64,000 nucleotides of DNA from assembly GCF_042678185.1 (NCBI RefSeq), contig NZ_JBHUDQ010000025.1; one strand, given 5' to 3'. The stretch comes from Ramlibacter ginsenosidimutans. GTDB taxonomy: Bacteria > Pseudomonadota > Gammaproteobacteria > Burkholderiales > Burkholderiaceae_C. The notes under the pieces are model-generated. The model saw only the letters and a list, made by a program, of their open reading frames with translations. It had not been told where the DNA came from and searched no databases. Position 1 is the stretch's first letter. Each line of letters begins with the position of its first letter. This document shows positions 34,313-44,632 of this stretch, piece after piece. The position numbers and the translations under genes are program-made.

Positions 34313-37300
34313 ATGAGCGAGAGTTCCGGGCGCGAGCGCTTCAACCTGTCCCGCTGGGCGCTCGAGCACCCGGCGCTGACGCGTTACCTGATGGTGGTGC
34401 TGATGGTGCTGGGCGTCGTCAGCTACTTCCAGCTGGGGCAGGACGAGGATCCGCCCTTCACCTTCCGCGCGATGGTGATCCAGGCCTTCTGGCCGGGAGC
34501 CACCGCGCAGCAGATGGCCGAACAGGTCACCGACAAGATCGAGCGCACGCTGCAGGAAGTGCCGTACTCGGACATCATCCGCAGCTACGCCAAGCCCGGC
34601 GAGACGCTGATCGTGCTGCAGATCAAGGACTCGTCGCGCGCTTCGGAGGTGCCGCAGATCTGGTACACGGTGCGCAAGAAGATCGGCGACATGCGCGGCA
34701 CGCTGCCGACCGGCGTCATCGGACCTTCCTTCAACGACGAATACGGCGAGGTCTACGGCGTGATCTACACGCTGGAGGCGGACACCGGCTACAGCTACGC
34801 GGAGCTCAAGGATTTCGCCGACGACGTGCGCCAGCAGCTGCTGCGCGTGCCCGACGTCGCGAAGGTGCAGTTGTTCGGCGTGCAGGACGAGAAGATCTTC
34901 GTCGAGATCTCGCAGAAGCGGCTGGCGCAGCTCGGACTCGACCTGAACCAGGTGCTGGCGCAGATCGGCCAGCAGAACGCGGTGGAATCCGCAGGCGCGA
35001 TCCAGACGCCGCTGGATGTCGTGCAAGTGCGGGTCGCGGGGCAGTTCCAGGCGGTGGAGCAACTGCGCGCGATGCCGATCCGCGGAGCGTCGGGCAACCA
35101 GTTGCGCTTGGGCGATCTCGCCGACGTGAAGCGCGGCTACGTCGATCCACCGCAGGTCAAGGTGCGGCATGACGGCAAGGAAGTCATCGCACTGGGCGTG
35201 TCGATGGCGAAGGGCGGTGACATCATCCGGCTCGGCAAGTCGCTGAAGACCGCCACGGACCGGATCGACGACAACCTGCCGGCGGGCGTGCGCCTGGTGC
35301 AGGTGCAGGACCAGCCGCGGGCGGTGAGCAGCTCGGTCGGCGAGTTCGTGCACACGCTGGTCGAGGCCATCGTGATCGTGCTGGCCGTGAGCTTCATCAG
35401 CCTGGGGCTGCACAAGCGTCCCGCGGCCGCCGGCCTGCCGCTCTGGCGCCGGTACTACGTGGACACGCGCCCCGGCCTGGTGGTGGCGATCACCATCCCG
35501 CTCGTGCTGACCGTCACCTTCCTGGCGATGTACTACTGGGGCATCGGCCTGCACAAGATCTCGCTGGGTTCGCTGATCATCGCGCTCGGGCTGCTGGTCG
35601 ACGATGCCATCATCGCCGTGGAGATGATGGTGCGGAAGATGGAGGAGGGCTACGACAAGGTGCGGGCCGCCACCTTCGCGTACGAAGTGACGGCGATGCC
35701 CATGCTGACCGGCACGCTGATCACCGCGACCGGCTTCCTGCCGATCGGGATGGCGCGCTCCACGGTCGGCGAGTACACGTTCGCCATCTTCGCGGTGACG
35801 GTGCTCGCCCTCGTGATCAGCTGGCTGGTGTCCGTGTACTTCGTGCCCTATCTCGGCACGCTGCTGCTGAAAGCCAAGCCGGTCTCGTCCGACCACCACG
35901 AGCACTTCGACACGCCCTTCTACCGGATCTTCCGCAAGGCGGTGGACTGGTGCGTGGAACACCGCTGGACGACGATCGCGGCGACCCTGGTGATCTTCGG
36001 GCTGGGTGTCGTCGGCATGGGACAGGTGCAGCAGCAGTTCTTCCCCGATTCCAGCCGCCCCGAGATCCTGGTCGACATCTGGTCGCCGGAGGGCACTTCC
36101 TTCGCGTCGACCGAGGACGTGACGAAGCGGCTCGAGCAGCGCCTGCTGCGCTCCGAAGGCGTCGTGGACGTGACCAGCTGGGTCGGCTCGGGCGTTCCGC
36201 GCTTCTACCTGCCGATGGACCAGATCTTCCCGCAGCCGAACGTGGCGCAGCTGATCATCCTGCCGCGCGACCTTCACGTGCGCGAAGAGCTGCGCAAGCA
36301 GTTGCCGGCGCTGCTGGCGCAGGAGTTCCCGGAAGTGCGCGGCCGCGTGAAGCTGCTGCCGAACGGGCCGCCGGTGGCGTATCCGGTGCAGTTCCGTGTG
36401 ACCGGCCCGGATCCGCTCGTGCTGCGCCAGCGCGCCGACGAGGTGAAGGCCATCATGCACGCGAGCCCCGACACGCGCGGCGTCAACGACAACTGGAACG
36501 AGGCAGTGAAGGTCGTGCGCCTGGAGGTGGACCAGGCGAAGGCGCGCGCGCTGGGCGTGACGAGCCAGTCGATCGCTCAGGCGAGCCGCACCATCCTCTC
36601 CGGCACGCCGATCGGCCAGTACCGCGAGGGCGACAAGCTGATCGACATCGTGCTGCGCCAGCCGCTCGAGGAGCGCAGCGCCATCACGGACATTGCCAAC
36701 GCCTACCTGCCCACGGCCTCCGGCAAGTCGATTCCGCTCACGCAGATCGCCAGGCCGGTGTTCAGCTGGGAGCCCGGCGTGATGTGGCGCGAGGGACGCA
36801 GCTACGCAATCACCGTGCAGTCCGACATCGTCGAAGGCCTGCAGGGCGCGACGGTCACCAACGAACTGCTGCCGAAGCTGCAGGCGCTGGAAGCGAAGTG
36901 GCCGCTGGGCTACCGCATCCAGGTGGCCGGTGCGGTGGAGGAAAGCGGCAAGGGGTCCTCGTCCATCGCGGTGGGCGTGCCGGTGATGCTCTTCATCACC
37001 TTCACGCTTCTGATGCTGCAGTTGCACAGCTTCAGCCGCTCGATGCTGGTGTTCCTGACGGGCCCGCTGGGCATCGCAGGCGTCGCCGGTTCGCTGCTGG
37101 TGCTGGACCGGCCTTTCGGCTTCGTCGCGCTGCTCGGCGTCATTGCGCTGATGGGCATGATCCAGCGCAATTCGGTGATCCTGATCGACCAGATCGAGCA
37201 GGACCGCGCCCGTGGCGTGCCCGCCTGGAACGCCATCGTGGAAGCCGCGGTGCGGCGGCTGCGTCCCATCGTGCTCACCGCGGCGGCGGCGGTCCTGGCG

Positions 37301-37444
37301 ATGATCCCGCTCTCGCGCTCGGTGTTCTGGGGGCCGATGGCCGTCGCGATCATGGGCGGGCTCGTCGTCGCCACGGTGCTGACGCTGCTGGCGCTGCCGG
37401 CCATGTATGCGGCCTGGTTCCGGGTGAAGCGCGAGGCTCCCTGA
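34313..37444 (+). CDS. RND efflux pump, inner-membrane transporter
   Basis: The 1043-residue proton antiporter has twelve membrane segments and two large periplasmic loops. The proton-relay aspartate pair in TM4 is visible in LGLLVDDAIIAVEMMVRKME. The N-terminal segment FQLGQDEDPPFTFRAMVIQAFWPGATAQQMAEQV resembles the TriC/MexK-like branch more than heavy-metal CzcA pumps. ATG 34313 begins MSESSGRERF, 7 bases after the adaptor gene. Substrates are unknown. Drugs, biocides or solvents are likely. Confidence 0.93.
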   Translation: MSESSGRERFNLSRWALEHPALTRYLMVVLMVLGVVSYFQLGQDEDPPFTFRAMVIQAFWPGATAQQMAEQVTDKIERTLQEVPYSDIIRSYAKPGETLIVLQIKDSSRASEVPQIWYTVRKKIGDMRGTLPTGVIGPSFNDEYGEVYGVIYTLEADTGYSYAELKDFADDVRQQLLRVPDVAKVQLFGVQDEKIFVEISQKRLAQLGLDLNQVLAQIGQQNAVESAGAIQTPLDVVQVRVAGQFQAVEQLRAMPIRGASGNQLRLGDLADVKRGYVDPPQVKVRHDGKEVIALGVSMAKGGDIIRLGKSLKTATDRIDDNLPAGVRLVQVQDQPRAVSSSVGEFVHTLVEAIVIVLAVSFISLGLHKRPAAAGLPLWRRYYVDTRPGLVVAITIPLVLTVTFLAMYYWGIGLHKISLGSLIIALGLLVDDAIIAVEMMVRKMEEGYDKVRAATFAYEVTAMPMLTGTLITATGFLPIGMARSTVGEYTFAIFAVTVLALVISWLVSVYFVPYLGTLLLKAKPVSSDHHEHFDTPFYRIFRKAVDWCVEHRWTTIAATLVIFGLGVVGMGQVQQQFFPDSSRPEILVDIWSPEGTSFASTEDVTKRLEQRLLRSEGVVDVTSWVGSGVPRFYLPMDQIFPQPNVAQLIILPRDLHVREELRKQLPALLAQEFPEVRGRVKLLPNGPPVAYPVQFRVTGPDPLVLRQRADEVKAIMHASPDTRGVNDNWNEAVKVVRLEVDQAKARALGVTSQSIAQASRTILSGTPIGQYREGDKLIDIVLRQPLEERSAITDIANAYLPTASGKSIPLTQIARPVFSWEPGVMWREGRSYAITVQSDIVEGLQGATVTNELLPKLQALEAKWPLGYRIQVAGAVEESGKGSSSIAVGVPVMLFITFTLLMLQLHSFSRSMLVFLTGPLGIAGVAGSLLVLDRPFGFVALLGVIALMGMIQRNSVILIDQIEQDRARGVPAWNAIVEAAVRRLRPIVLTAAAAVLAMIPLSRSVFWGPMAVAIMGGLVVATVLTLLALPAMYAAWFRVKREAP

Positions 37445-37465
37445 AGCACCAGCAGCAAAGGCGAA

Positions 37466-37581
37466 CAACCGGACGCAGAGGTCGCAGAAGATCCGCAGAG
37501 GACGCAAAAAAATTCCAGGAAAGATTTCTGTGGCTCCTTTTGCGACTTCTGCGAAATCTTTGCGTCCTCTGCGTCCGGTTG
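37466..37581. repeat. Long imperfect-palindrome intergenic repeat, copy 2
   Basis: The 116-bp element has terminal inverted repeats ACAACCGGACGCAGAGG matching perfectly at the far end. Internal units CGCAGAAG, CGCAGAGGACGCAAAA and their complements repeat those of copy 1 (23327-23433). It lies between the RND gene and tRNA-Leu and could act as a transcript-ending or -stabilising hairpin for the efflux operon. Confidence 0.85.
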
Positions 37582-37642
37582 TTGGAATTAGCTGTCGAGG
37601 CAGGGCGCAACCCCCGCCCGGCGCCCCTTGCGCGCTGCGGTT

Positions 37643-37710
37643 AAAATCGCCTGTTGACCGGATTCGAGCGGGCTGCCGGGTATTCCTGGCGGCCCGCTTT
37701 CCCTTTCAGT
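37643..37710 (+). promoter_or_regulatory. Promoter and leader hairpin of tRNA-Leu(TAG)/tig
   Basis: TAAAAT (about 37642-37647) is a plausible -10. The leader then contains AGCGGGCTGCC (37667-37677) complementary to GGCGGCCCGCT (37688-37698) with one wobble pair, followed by TTTCCCTTT, before the tRNA at 37715. This may be a processing or attenuation structure. Confidence 0.4.
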
Positions 37711-37714
37711 ACCT

Positions 37715-37801
37715 GCGCGGGTGGCGAAATTGGTAGACGCACCAGGTTTAGGTCCTGACGCCAGCAATGGCGTGTCGGTTCGAGTCCGACCCCGCGCACC
37801 A
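37715..37801 (+). tRNA. tRNA-Leu(TAG)
   Basis: Acceptor GCGCGGG (37715-37721) pairs with CCCGCGC (37791-37797), then A and encoded CCA. The anticodon loop TTTAGGT (37747-37753) gives TAG at 37749-37751. A long variable arm is present, as in leucine tRNAs. It lies 27 bases before tig, so the tRNA and tig may share a transcript. Confidence 0.97.
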
Positions 37802-37828
37802 CGCGTTTTCCCCAAACCGAGATAGATC

Positions 37829-39145
37829 ATGGCCGTGACCGTAGAAACCCTGGACAAGCTGGAACGCAAGATGACGCTGACGCTGCCCGTCAACGCCATC
37901 CAGTCCGAAGTCGATTCCCGCCTGAAGCGCCTGGCGCGCACCGTGAAGATGGATGGCTTCCGTCCGGGCAAGGTGCCGCTGTCGGTGGTGGCCCAGCGTT
38001 ACGGCTACTCGGTCCAGTACGAAGTCATGAACGACAAGGTGGGCGAGGCCTTCGCCGCGGCCGCCAACGAGGCCAAGCTGCGCGTGGCCGGCCAGCCGAA
38101 GATCACCGAGAAGGAAGGCGCGCCCGAGGGCGAGCTGACCTTCGACGCCGTGTTCGAGGTCTATCCCGACGTGAAGGTCGGCGACCTCACGCAGGCCGAA
38201 GTGGAGAAGATCCGCACCGAGGTGACCGACGAGGCGATCGACCGCACGCTGGACATCCTGCGCAAGCAGCGCCGCACCTTCGCGCAGCGTCCGCACGACG
38301 CGCCGGTGGAAGCGGGTGACCGCGTGACGGTGGACTTCGAAGGCAAGATCGACGGCGAGACCTTCCAGGGCGGCAAGGCGGAAGACTTCCAGTTCATGGT
38401 CGGCGAAGGGCAGATGCTCAAGGAGTTCGACGACTCCGTGCGCGGCATGAAGGTGGGCGAGAGCAAGACCTTCCCGCTGGCGTTCCCCGAGGACTATCAC
38501 GGCAAGGACGTGGCCGGCAAGACCGCCGACTTCATGGTCACCGTGAAGAAGATCGAGGCGGCCCACCTGCCGGAAGTGAACGAGGCGTTCGCCAAGTCGC
38601 TCGGCATCGCCGAAGGCACGGTCGAAGCGCTGCGCGCCGACGTGCGCAAGAACCTGGAGCGCGAGGTCAAGTTCCGGCTGCTCGCGCGCAACAAGCAGGC
38701 CGCGATGGACGCGCTGATCGCCCATTCCGAGCTGGACCTGCCGCAGTCCATCGTGAAGAACGAGATCGACCGCCTGGTGGAAGGTGCGCGCGCCGACCTG
38801 AAGCAGCGCGGCATCAAGGACGCCGACAAGGCGCCGATCCCCGAGGACGTGTTCCGTCCGCAAGCCGAGCGCCGCGTGCGCCTCGGCCTGGTGGTCGCCG
38901 AGCTGGTGCGTGCCAACGGTCTGGAAGCCAAGCCCGAGCAGATCAAGCAGCACATCGAGGACCTGGCGGCCAGCTACGAGCGCCCGGCCGACGTCGTGCG
39001 CTGGTACTACGGCGACAACCGCCGCCTGGCCGAGGTCGAGGCAATCGTGATCGAGAACAACGTCACCGACTTCATCCTCTCCAAGGCGAAGACCGTCGAG
39101 AAGGACCTGCCGTTCGACGAGCTGATGGGCCAGCAGAGCGCCTGA
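37829..39145 (+). CDS. tig: Trigger factor
   Basis: The 438-residue ribosome-bound chaperone and prolyl isomerase compares with 432 in E. coli. The ribosome-docking loop is FRPGKVPL (residues about 45-52). The FKBP-type domain is EAGDRVTVDFEGKIDGETFQGG onward, and the helical C-terminal cradle is complete. Placed just upstream of clpP-clpX-lon in the usual proteobacterial order. Confidence 0.97.
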   Translation: MAVTVETLDKLERKMTLTLPVNAIQSEVDSRLKRLARTVKMDGFRPGKVPLSVVAQRYGYSVQYEVMNDKVGEAFAAAANEAKLRVAGQPKITEKEGAPEGELTFDAVFEVYPDVKVGDLTQAEVEKIRTEVTDEAIDRTLDILRKQRRTFAQRPHDAPVEAGDRVTVDFEGKIDGETFQGGKAEDFQFMVGEGQMLKEFDDSVRGMKVGESKTFPLAFPEDYHGKDVAGKTADFMVTVKKIEAAHLPEVNEAFAKSLGIAEGTVEALRADVRKNLEREVKFRLLARNKQAAMDALIAHSELDLPQSIVKNEIDRLVEGARADLKQRGIKDADKAPIPEDVFRPQAERRVRLGLVVAELVRANGLEAKPEQIKQHIEDLAASYERPADVVRWYYGDNRRLAEVEAIVIENNVTDFILSKAKTVEKDLPFDELMGQQSA

Positions 39146-39168
39146 GCATCCGAGCGTAGAGCGCAGAT

Positions 39169-39242
39169 ACCGCATCGACGCAGCGGCAGGGGTCCGGCAG
39201 GTCCTCGCAGGGGCCGCGATGCGGTTTCGGCAGAAACCGCAT
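39169..39242 (+). promoter_or_regulatory. Mutually exclusive hairpins in the tig-clpP spacer
   Basis: ATGCGGTTTC (39219-39228) pairs perfectly with GAAACCGCAT (39233-39242). The overlapping CGATGCGGT (39217-39225) instead pairs with ACCGCATCG (39169-39177). The two structures cannot coexist, which is the geometry of an attenuator or RNA switch. Confidence 0.5.
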
Positions 39243-39257
39243 TCCTGTGAAGGCCAA

Positions 39258-39298
39258 GGGCCTGGTTGGTCTTGTGAAAGACCGACCAGGCCCCAATT
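39258..39298 (+). promoter_or_regulatory. 16-bp inverted repeat overlapping a heat-shock (sigma32) promoter of clpP
   Basis: Bases 39258-39273 pair with 39278-39293 (16 pairs, one G-T wobble) around a GTGA loop, with no T-run after. Within it CTTGTGA (39271-39277), a 13-base gap and CCCCAATT (39291-39298) match the sigma32 elements CTTGAAA and CCCCATTT well. Transcription would start near 39305, about 40 bases before clpP. Confidence 0.55.
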
Positions 39299-39344
39299 CC
39301 ATTCAGGCTAAAGTACAGCCACGTCTTTGGAGCACATTCCCCCC

Positions 39345-39953
39345 ATGAGCGCACTTGATACCCAAGGCCTGGGCCTGATCCCCATGGTCATCGAGCAGTC
39401 CGGCCGCGGCGAGCGGTCCTACGACATCTACTCGCGCCTGCTCCGCGAAAGGGTGGTGTTCCTCGTCGGCCCCGTGAACGACCAGACCGCGAACCTGGTG
39501 GTCGCGCAGCTGCTGTTCCTCGAGTCCGAGAACCCCGACAAGGACATCTCCCTCTACATCAACTCGCCCGGCGGCAGCGTGAGCGCCGGCATGGCCATCT
39601 ACGACACGATGAATTTCATCAAGCCGTCGGTGTCCACCCTGTGCATCGGCATGGCGGCCTCGATGGGCGCCTTCCTGCTGGCCGCAGGCGAAAAGGGCAA
39701 GCGTTTCGCGCTGCCCAATTCCAAGATCATGATCCACCAGCCCCTCGGCGGCATGCAGGGCCAGGCGACGGACATCGAGATCCACGCCAAGGACATCCTG
39801 AAGACCAAGGCGACGTTGAACAAGATCCTCGCCGAGCGCACCGGACAGCCTCTCGAGAAGATCGAGCGCGACACCGACCGCGACTACTTCCTCGAAGCCG
39901 ACGAGGCCAAGAGCTACGGCCTGGTCGACCAGGTGATCGCGAAGCGTCCGTGA
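39345..39953 (+). CDS. clpP: ATP-dependent Clp protease proteolytic subunit
   Basis: The protein has 202 residues. The serine protease triad is present: Ser in GMAASMGAFLLAAG, His in KIMIHQPLGG, Asp in ERDTDRDYFLEADEA. It forms a tetradecameric barrel fed by ClpX. ATG 39345 is taken as start. A TTG at 39327 would add six residues but removes the spacing to GGAG. Directly followed by clpX. Confidence 0.97.
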   Translation: MSALDTQGLGLIPMVIEQSGRGERSYDIYSRLLRERVVFLVGPVNDQTANLVVAQLLFLESENPDKDISLYINSPGGSVSAGMAIYDTMNFIKPSVSTLCIGMAASMGAFLLAAGEKGKRFALPNSKIMIHQPLGGMQGQATDIEIHAKDILKTKATLNKILAERTGQPLEKIERDTDRDYFLEADEAKSYGLVDQVIAKRP

Positions 39954-40113
39954 TCTGCGGCGGCTTGCGCCGCCTCGCACGGACCGGAGGCTGGAGGCCA
40001 GAGGCTGGGGCAGGACACCCGGAAGCGGGAGTCTTACAACACCCCCAGCACTCGGCTTCCAGCCTCTCGCCGCTTTCTGGTTATCATTTACCCAACATCT
40101 GAACCGGACACCC
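39954..40113 (+). promoter_or_regulatory. clpP-clpX spacer with long-range inverted repeat
   Basis: GAGGCTGGA (39987-39995) and TCCAGCCTC (40058-40066) are perfect complements about 60 bases apart. A short GGCGGC/GCCGCC hairpin follows the clpP stop. No T-run. These could reduce or process read-through between clpP and clpX. Confidence 0.3.
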
Positions 40114-41379
<1,266 letters not shown>

Positions 41380-41524
41380 CATGACGCACGACACCGGCCC
41401 CGCCGGGCTTGACGAATGACCCTGGACAGCCGGTCGTTCGCCATTGGTCATCCGTCATCTCCCGTCCGCCCTTCTTTTTGCAGTGCTTTTCACCCCGGTT
41501 GCGCCCCGAAAGGGAGCGGCCGGG

Positions 41525-41553
41525 TTGAAAATGCTCGTTTGCCGGCCACCTAT
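41525..41553 (+). promoter_or_regulatory. Possible sigma32 promoter of lon
   Basis: TTGAAA (41525-41530), a 15-base gap and CCACCTAT (41546-41553) match 6 of 6 and 6 of 8 positions of the heat-shock consensus. The lon ATG lies 24 bases downstream. Weaker than the clpP site. Confidence 0.35.
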
Positions 41554-41576
41554 GGCTGGCCACTCTGAGGATTTCC

Positions 41577-43991
41577 ATGTCCGGACATACCAACCTGCCT
41601 TCTGACCCGATGGACCTGCCGCTCCTGCCCCTGCGGGACGTGGTGGTGTTCCCTCACATGGTCATCCCCCTCTTCGTGGGCCGGCCCAAGAGCATCAAGG
41701 CCCTGGAGGCCGCGATGGAGGCCGAGCGCCGCATCATGCTGGTCGCGCAGAAAGCCGCGGCCAAGGACGAACCCTCCGTCTCGGACATGTTCGAGGTCGG
41801 CTGCATCTCCACGATCCTGCAGATGCTGAAGCTGCCTGACGGCACCGTGAAGGTGCTGGTGGAGGGCCAGCAACGTGCGCGCGTGGCGAAGATCACCGAC
41901 GGCAACGCGCACTTCACGGCCACCGTCATTCCGGTGGACTCCGGCGACACGGACGGCAAGTCCGCCGAGATCGAGGCGCTGCGCCGTGCGGTGCTCCAGC
42001 AGTTCGACCAGTACGTCAAGCTGAACAAGAAGATCCCGCCGGAGATCCTGACCTCCATCGCGTCCATCGACGACCCGGGCCGCCTGGCCGACACGATCGC
42101 CGCGCACCTGCCGCTCAAGCTCGATAACAAGCAGGTCGTGCTGGACCTGGCCGCCGTCAAGGAACGCCTCGAGAACCTGTTCGAGCAGATCGAGCGCGAG
42201 GTCGAGATCCTCAACGTCGACAAGCGCATCCGCGGCCGCGTGAAGCGGCAGATGGAGAAGAACCAGCGCGACTTCTACCTGAACGAGCAGGTCAAGGCCA
42301 TCCAGAAGGAACTCGGTGAAGGCGAAGAGGGCGCCGACATCGAGGAGATCGAGAAGAAGATCAAGGCCGCCAAGATGCCCAAGGACGCCCGCAAGAAGGC
42401 GGACGCCGAGCTGAAGAAGCTGAAGCTGATGTCGCCGATGTCCGCGGAGGCGACCGTCGTGCGCAACTACATCGACGTGCTCACTGCGCTGCCCTGGGCG
42501 AAGAAGACCAAGATCAAGCACGACCTGCAGTACGCCGAAGACGTGCTGAACGAGGACCACTGGGGCCTCGAGAAGGTCAAGGACCGCATCCTCGAATATC
42601 TCGCGGTGCAGCAGCGCGTGGACAAGGTGAAGGCGCCCATCCTGTGCCTGGTCGGCCCTCCGGGCGTCGGCAAGACGTCTCTCGGTCAGTCGATCGCCAA
42701 GGCGACCGGCCGCAAGTACGTGCGGCAGGCCCTGGGCGGCATGCGTGACGAGGCCGAGATCCGCGGCCACCGTCGCACGTACATCGGCGCCTTGCCCGGC
42801 AAGGTGCTGCAGTCGCTGTCCAAGGTGGGCACGCGCAACCCGCTGTTCCTGCTCGACGAGATCGACAAACTGGGCCAGGACTTCCGCGGCGACCCGGCGA
42901 GTGCGCTGCTCGAGGTGCTGGACCCCGAGCAGAACCACACGTTCAGCGACCACTACGTGGAGGTCGACTTCGACCTGAGCGACGTGATGTTCGTTGCGAC
43001 CTCGAACTCGATGAACATCCCGCCGGCACTGCTGGACCGGATGGAGGTGATCCGCCTCTCGGGCTACACCGAGGACGAGAAGACCAACATCGCCATGCGC
43101 TACCTGCTGCCCAAGCAGATGAAGAACAACGGAGTGAAGGAAGAAGAGCTCGAGGTCCGCGAGGACGCCGTGCGCGACATCGTCCGCTACTACACGCGGG
43201 AAGCCGGCGTGCGTTCGCTGGAACGCGAGCTGTCCAAGATCTGCCGCAAGGTGGTGAAGGGCCTGCAGCTGAAGAAGATGACGCCCAAGGTCATCGTCAG
43301 CGAGGCGAACCTCAACGACTTCCTGGGCGTGCGCAAGTTCTCCTACGGGCGGGCCGAGCAGCAGAACCAGGTCGGCCAGGTGGTCGGCCTCGCGTGGACG
43401 GAGGTCGGCGGCGACCTGCTGACGATCGAGGCTGCGCTCATGCCCGGCAAGGGCCAGGTGCTGCGCACCGGTTCGCTGGGCGACGTGATGAAGGAATCGG
43501 TCGAGGCCGCACGCACGGTGGTGCGCAGCCGCGCCCGCAGCCTTGGCATCAAGGACGACGTGTTCGAGAAGAAGGACGTCCACGTGCACGTGCCCGATGG
43601 CGCGACGCCGAAGGATGGTCCGAGCGCGGGTGCCGCGATGACGACCGCCATCGTGTCGGCGCTCACCGGGATCCCGGTGCGCGCGGACGTCGCCATGACG
43701 GGCGAGATCACGCTGCGTGGCGAGGTCACGGCGATCGGCGGCCTGAAGGAGAAACTGCTCGCGGCGCTGCGTGGCGGCATCAAGACGGTGCTGATCCCCG
43801 AGGAGAACACGAAGGACCTGCAGGATATTCCCGAGAACGTGAAGAACGATCTCGAGATCGTGCCGGTGAAGTGGATCGACAAGGTGCTCGAGGTCGCGCT
43901 CGAGCGCCTGCCGACGCCGTTGCCGGACGAAGAACCGCAGGCCGTGCCCGCGGTGGTCGCCGGCACGACGCCGGTCGCCGTGCAGCATTGA
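41577..43991 (+). CDS. lon: Lon protease (ATP-dependent)
   Basis: The protein has 804 residues (E. coli 784). An N-terminal substrate-binding domain (LPLLPLRDVVVFPHMV) and coiled-coil are followed by AAA+ (Walker A GPPGVGKTS, Walker B PLFLLDEIDKL) and the Ser-Lys protease domain. The catalytic Ser is in PKDGPSAGAAM and the Lys in GLKEKLLAALRGG. It degrades misfolded and regulatory proteins. Last gene of the tig-clpPX-lon block. Confidence 0.98.
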   Translation: MSGHTNLPSDPMDLPLLPLRDVVVFPHMVIPLFVGRPKSIKALEAAMEAERRIMLVAQKAAAKDEPSVSDMFEVGCISTILQMLKLPDGTVKVLVEGQQRARVAKITDGNAHFTATVIPVDSGDTDGKSAEIEALRRAVLQQFDQYVKLNKKIPPEILTSIASIDDPGRLADTIAAHLPLKLDNKQVVLDLAAVKERLENLFEQIEREVEILNVDKRIRGRVKRQMEKNQRDFYLNEQVKAIQKELGEGEEGADIEEIEKKIKAAKMPKDARKKADAELKKLKLMSPMSAEATVVRNYIDVLTALPWAKKTKIKHDLQYAEDVLNEDHWGLEKVKDRILEYLAVQQRVDKVKAPILCLVGPPGVGKTSLGQSIAKATGRKYVRQALGGMRDEAEIRGHRRTYIGALPGKVLQSLSKVGTRNPLFLLDEIDKLGQDFRGDPASALLEVLDPEQNHTFSDHYVEVDFDLSDVMFVATSNSMNIPPALLDRMEVIRLSGYTEDEKTNIAMRYLLPKQMKNNGVKEEELEVREDAVRDIVRYYTREAGVRSLERELSKICRKVVKGLQLKKMTPKVIVSEANLNDFLGVRKFSYGRAEQQNQVGQVVGLAWTEVGGDLLTIEAALMPGKGQVLRTGSLGDVMKESVEAARTVVRSRARSLGIKDDVFEKKDVHVHVPDGATPKDGPSAGAAMTTAIVSALTGIPVRADVAMTGEITLRGEVTAIGGLKEKLLAALRGGIKTVLIPEENTKDLQDIPENVKNDLEIVPVKWIDKVLEVALERLPTPLPDEEPQAVPAVVAGTTPVAVQH

Positions 43992-44023
43992 GCGAGGTCG
44001 GGGCCTGCCTGCACGCGGGCTCC

Positions 44024-44069
44024 GAATTTTCAGCCCGGTGTCAGGGGGCGGAAAATTCTTCGGTATACT
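44024..44069 (+). promoter_or_regulatory. Promoter region of the tRNA-Gly/Cys/Gly/Leu cluster with an 8-bp inverted repeat
   Basis: TATACT at 44064-44069 is a good -10, 12 bases before the first tRNA. GAATTTTC (44024-44031) and GAAAATTC (44051-44058) form a perfect inverted repeat that ends five bases before it. No clear -35. Confidence 0.45.
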
Positions 44070-44081
44070 TGCGGCTTCGAC

Positions 44082-44157
44082 GCGGGAGTAGCTCAGTTGG
44101 TAGAGCGCAACCTTGCCAAGGTTGAGGTCGCGAGTTCGAGACTCGTCTCCCGCTCCA
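44082..44157 (+). tRNA. tRNA-Gly(GCC), copy 1
   Basis: Acceptor GCGGGAG pairs with CTCCCGC (44147-44153), T discriminator, encoded CCA. Anticodon loop TTGCCAA gives GCC at 44115-44117. It differs from copy 2 by a compensating base-pair change in the T stem. Confidence 0.97.
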
Positions 44158-44234
44158 GGTCTGCGAAGTGGCTGGAAAGTGATGTTGCCGGCATGTGCCG
44201 GCGACAACGCCTCCAGCCCTTTTTCATCTGACCC

Positions 44235-44308
44235 GGCGCGTTAGCAAATCGGTTATGCAGCGGATTGCAAATCCGCGTAGGGCGGTTCGACTCCGCCACG
44301 CGCCTCCA
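44235..44308 (+). tRNA. tRNA-Cys(GCA)
   Basis: Acceptor GGCGCGT pairs with ACGCGCC (44298-44304), then T and encoded CCA. Anticodon loop TTGCAAA gives GCA at 44267-44269. Second of four clustered tRNAs. Confidence 0.96.
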
Positions 44309-44316
44309 GAGTCGAT

Positions 44317-44392
44317 GCGGGAGTAGCTCAGTTGGTAGAGCGCAACCTTGCCAAGGTTGAGGTCGAGAGTTCGAGACTCTTCTCCCGCTCCA
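44317..44392 (+). tRNA. tRNA-Gly(GCC), copy 2
   Basis: Same acceptor and anticodon arm as copy 1, with anticodon GCC at 44350-44352. The T stem is AGAG/CTCT where copy 1 has CGAG/CTCG. Confidence 0.97.
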
Positions 44393-44485
44393 CACACCCA
44401 AGGGAAGCCGATGCGGCTTCCCTTTTTTCATTCCGGCAGGGCCGTGAGCCCCGCGCAGCGTGAACCGGTACCATCGTCATCTGTG

Positions 44486-44574
44486 GCGGGGATGGCGTAA
44501 CCGGTAGCCGCAGCGGGCTTAAAACCCGCCGCCTGGAAACAGGCGTACGGGTTCGAGTCCCGTTCCCCGCACCA
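44486..44574 (+). tRNA. tRNA-Leu(TAA)
   Basis: Acceptor GCGGGGA pairs with TCCCCGC (44564-44570), A discriminator, encoded CCA. Anticodon loop CTTAAAA gives TAA at 44520-44522. A long variable arm GCCTGG..CAGGC is present. Last tRNA of the cluster. Confidence 0.96.
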
Positions 44575-44632
44575 GCCTGCGCTGCACGAGCAGCCGAACT
44601 CCGGCGCAGCTCACGCAAGCCGTTGCGGCGGC

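Noticed and set aside
34295..37507. 1070-residue minus-strand frame opposite the RND gene
   Set aside because: Antisense shadow of the pump gene with no ribosome site or motifs.
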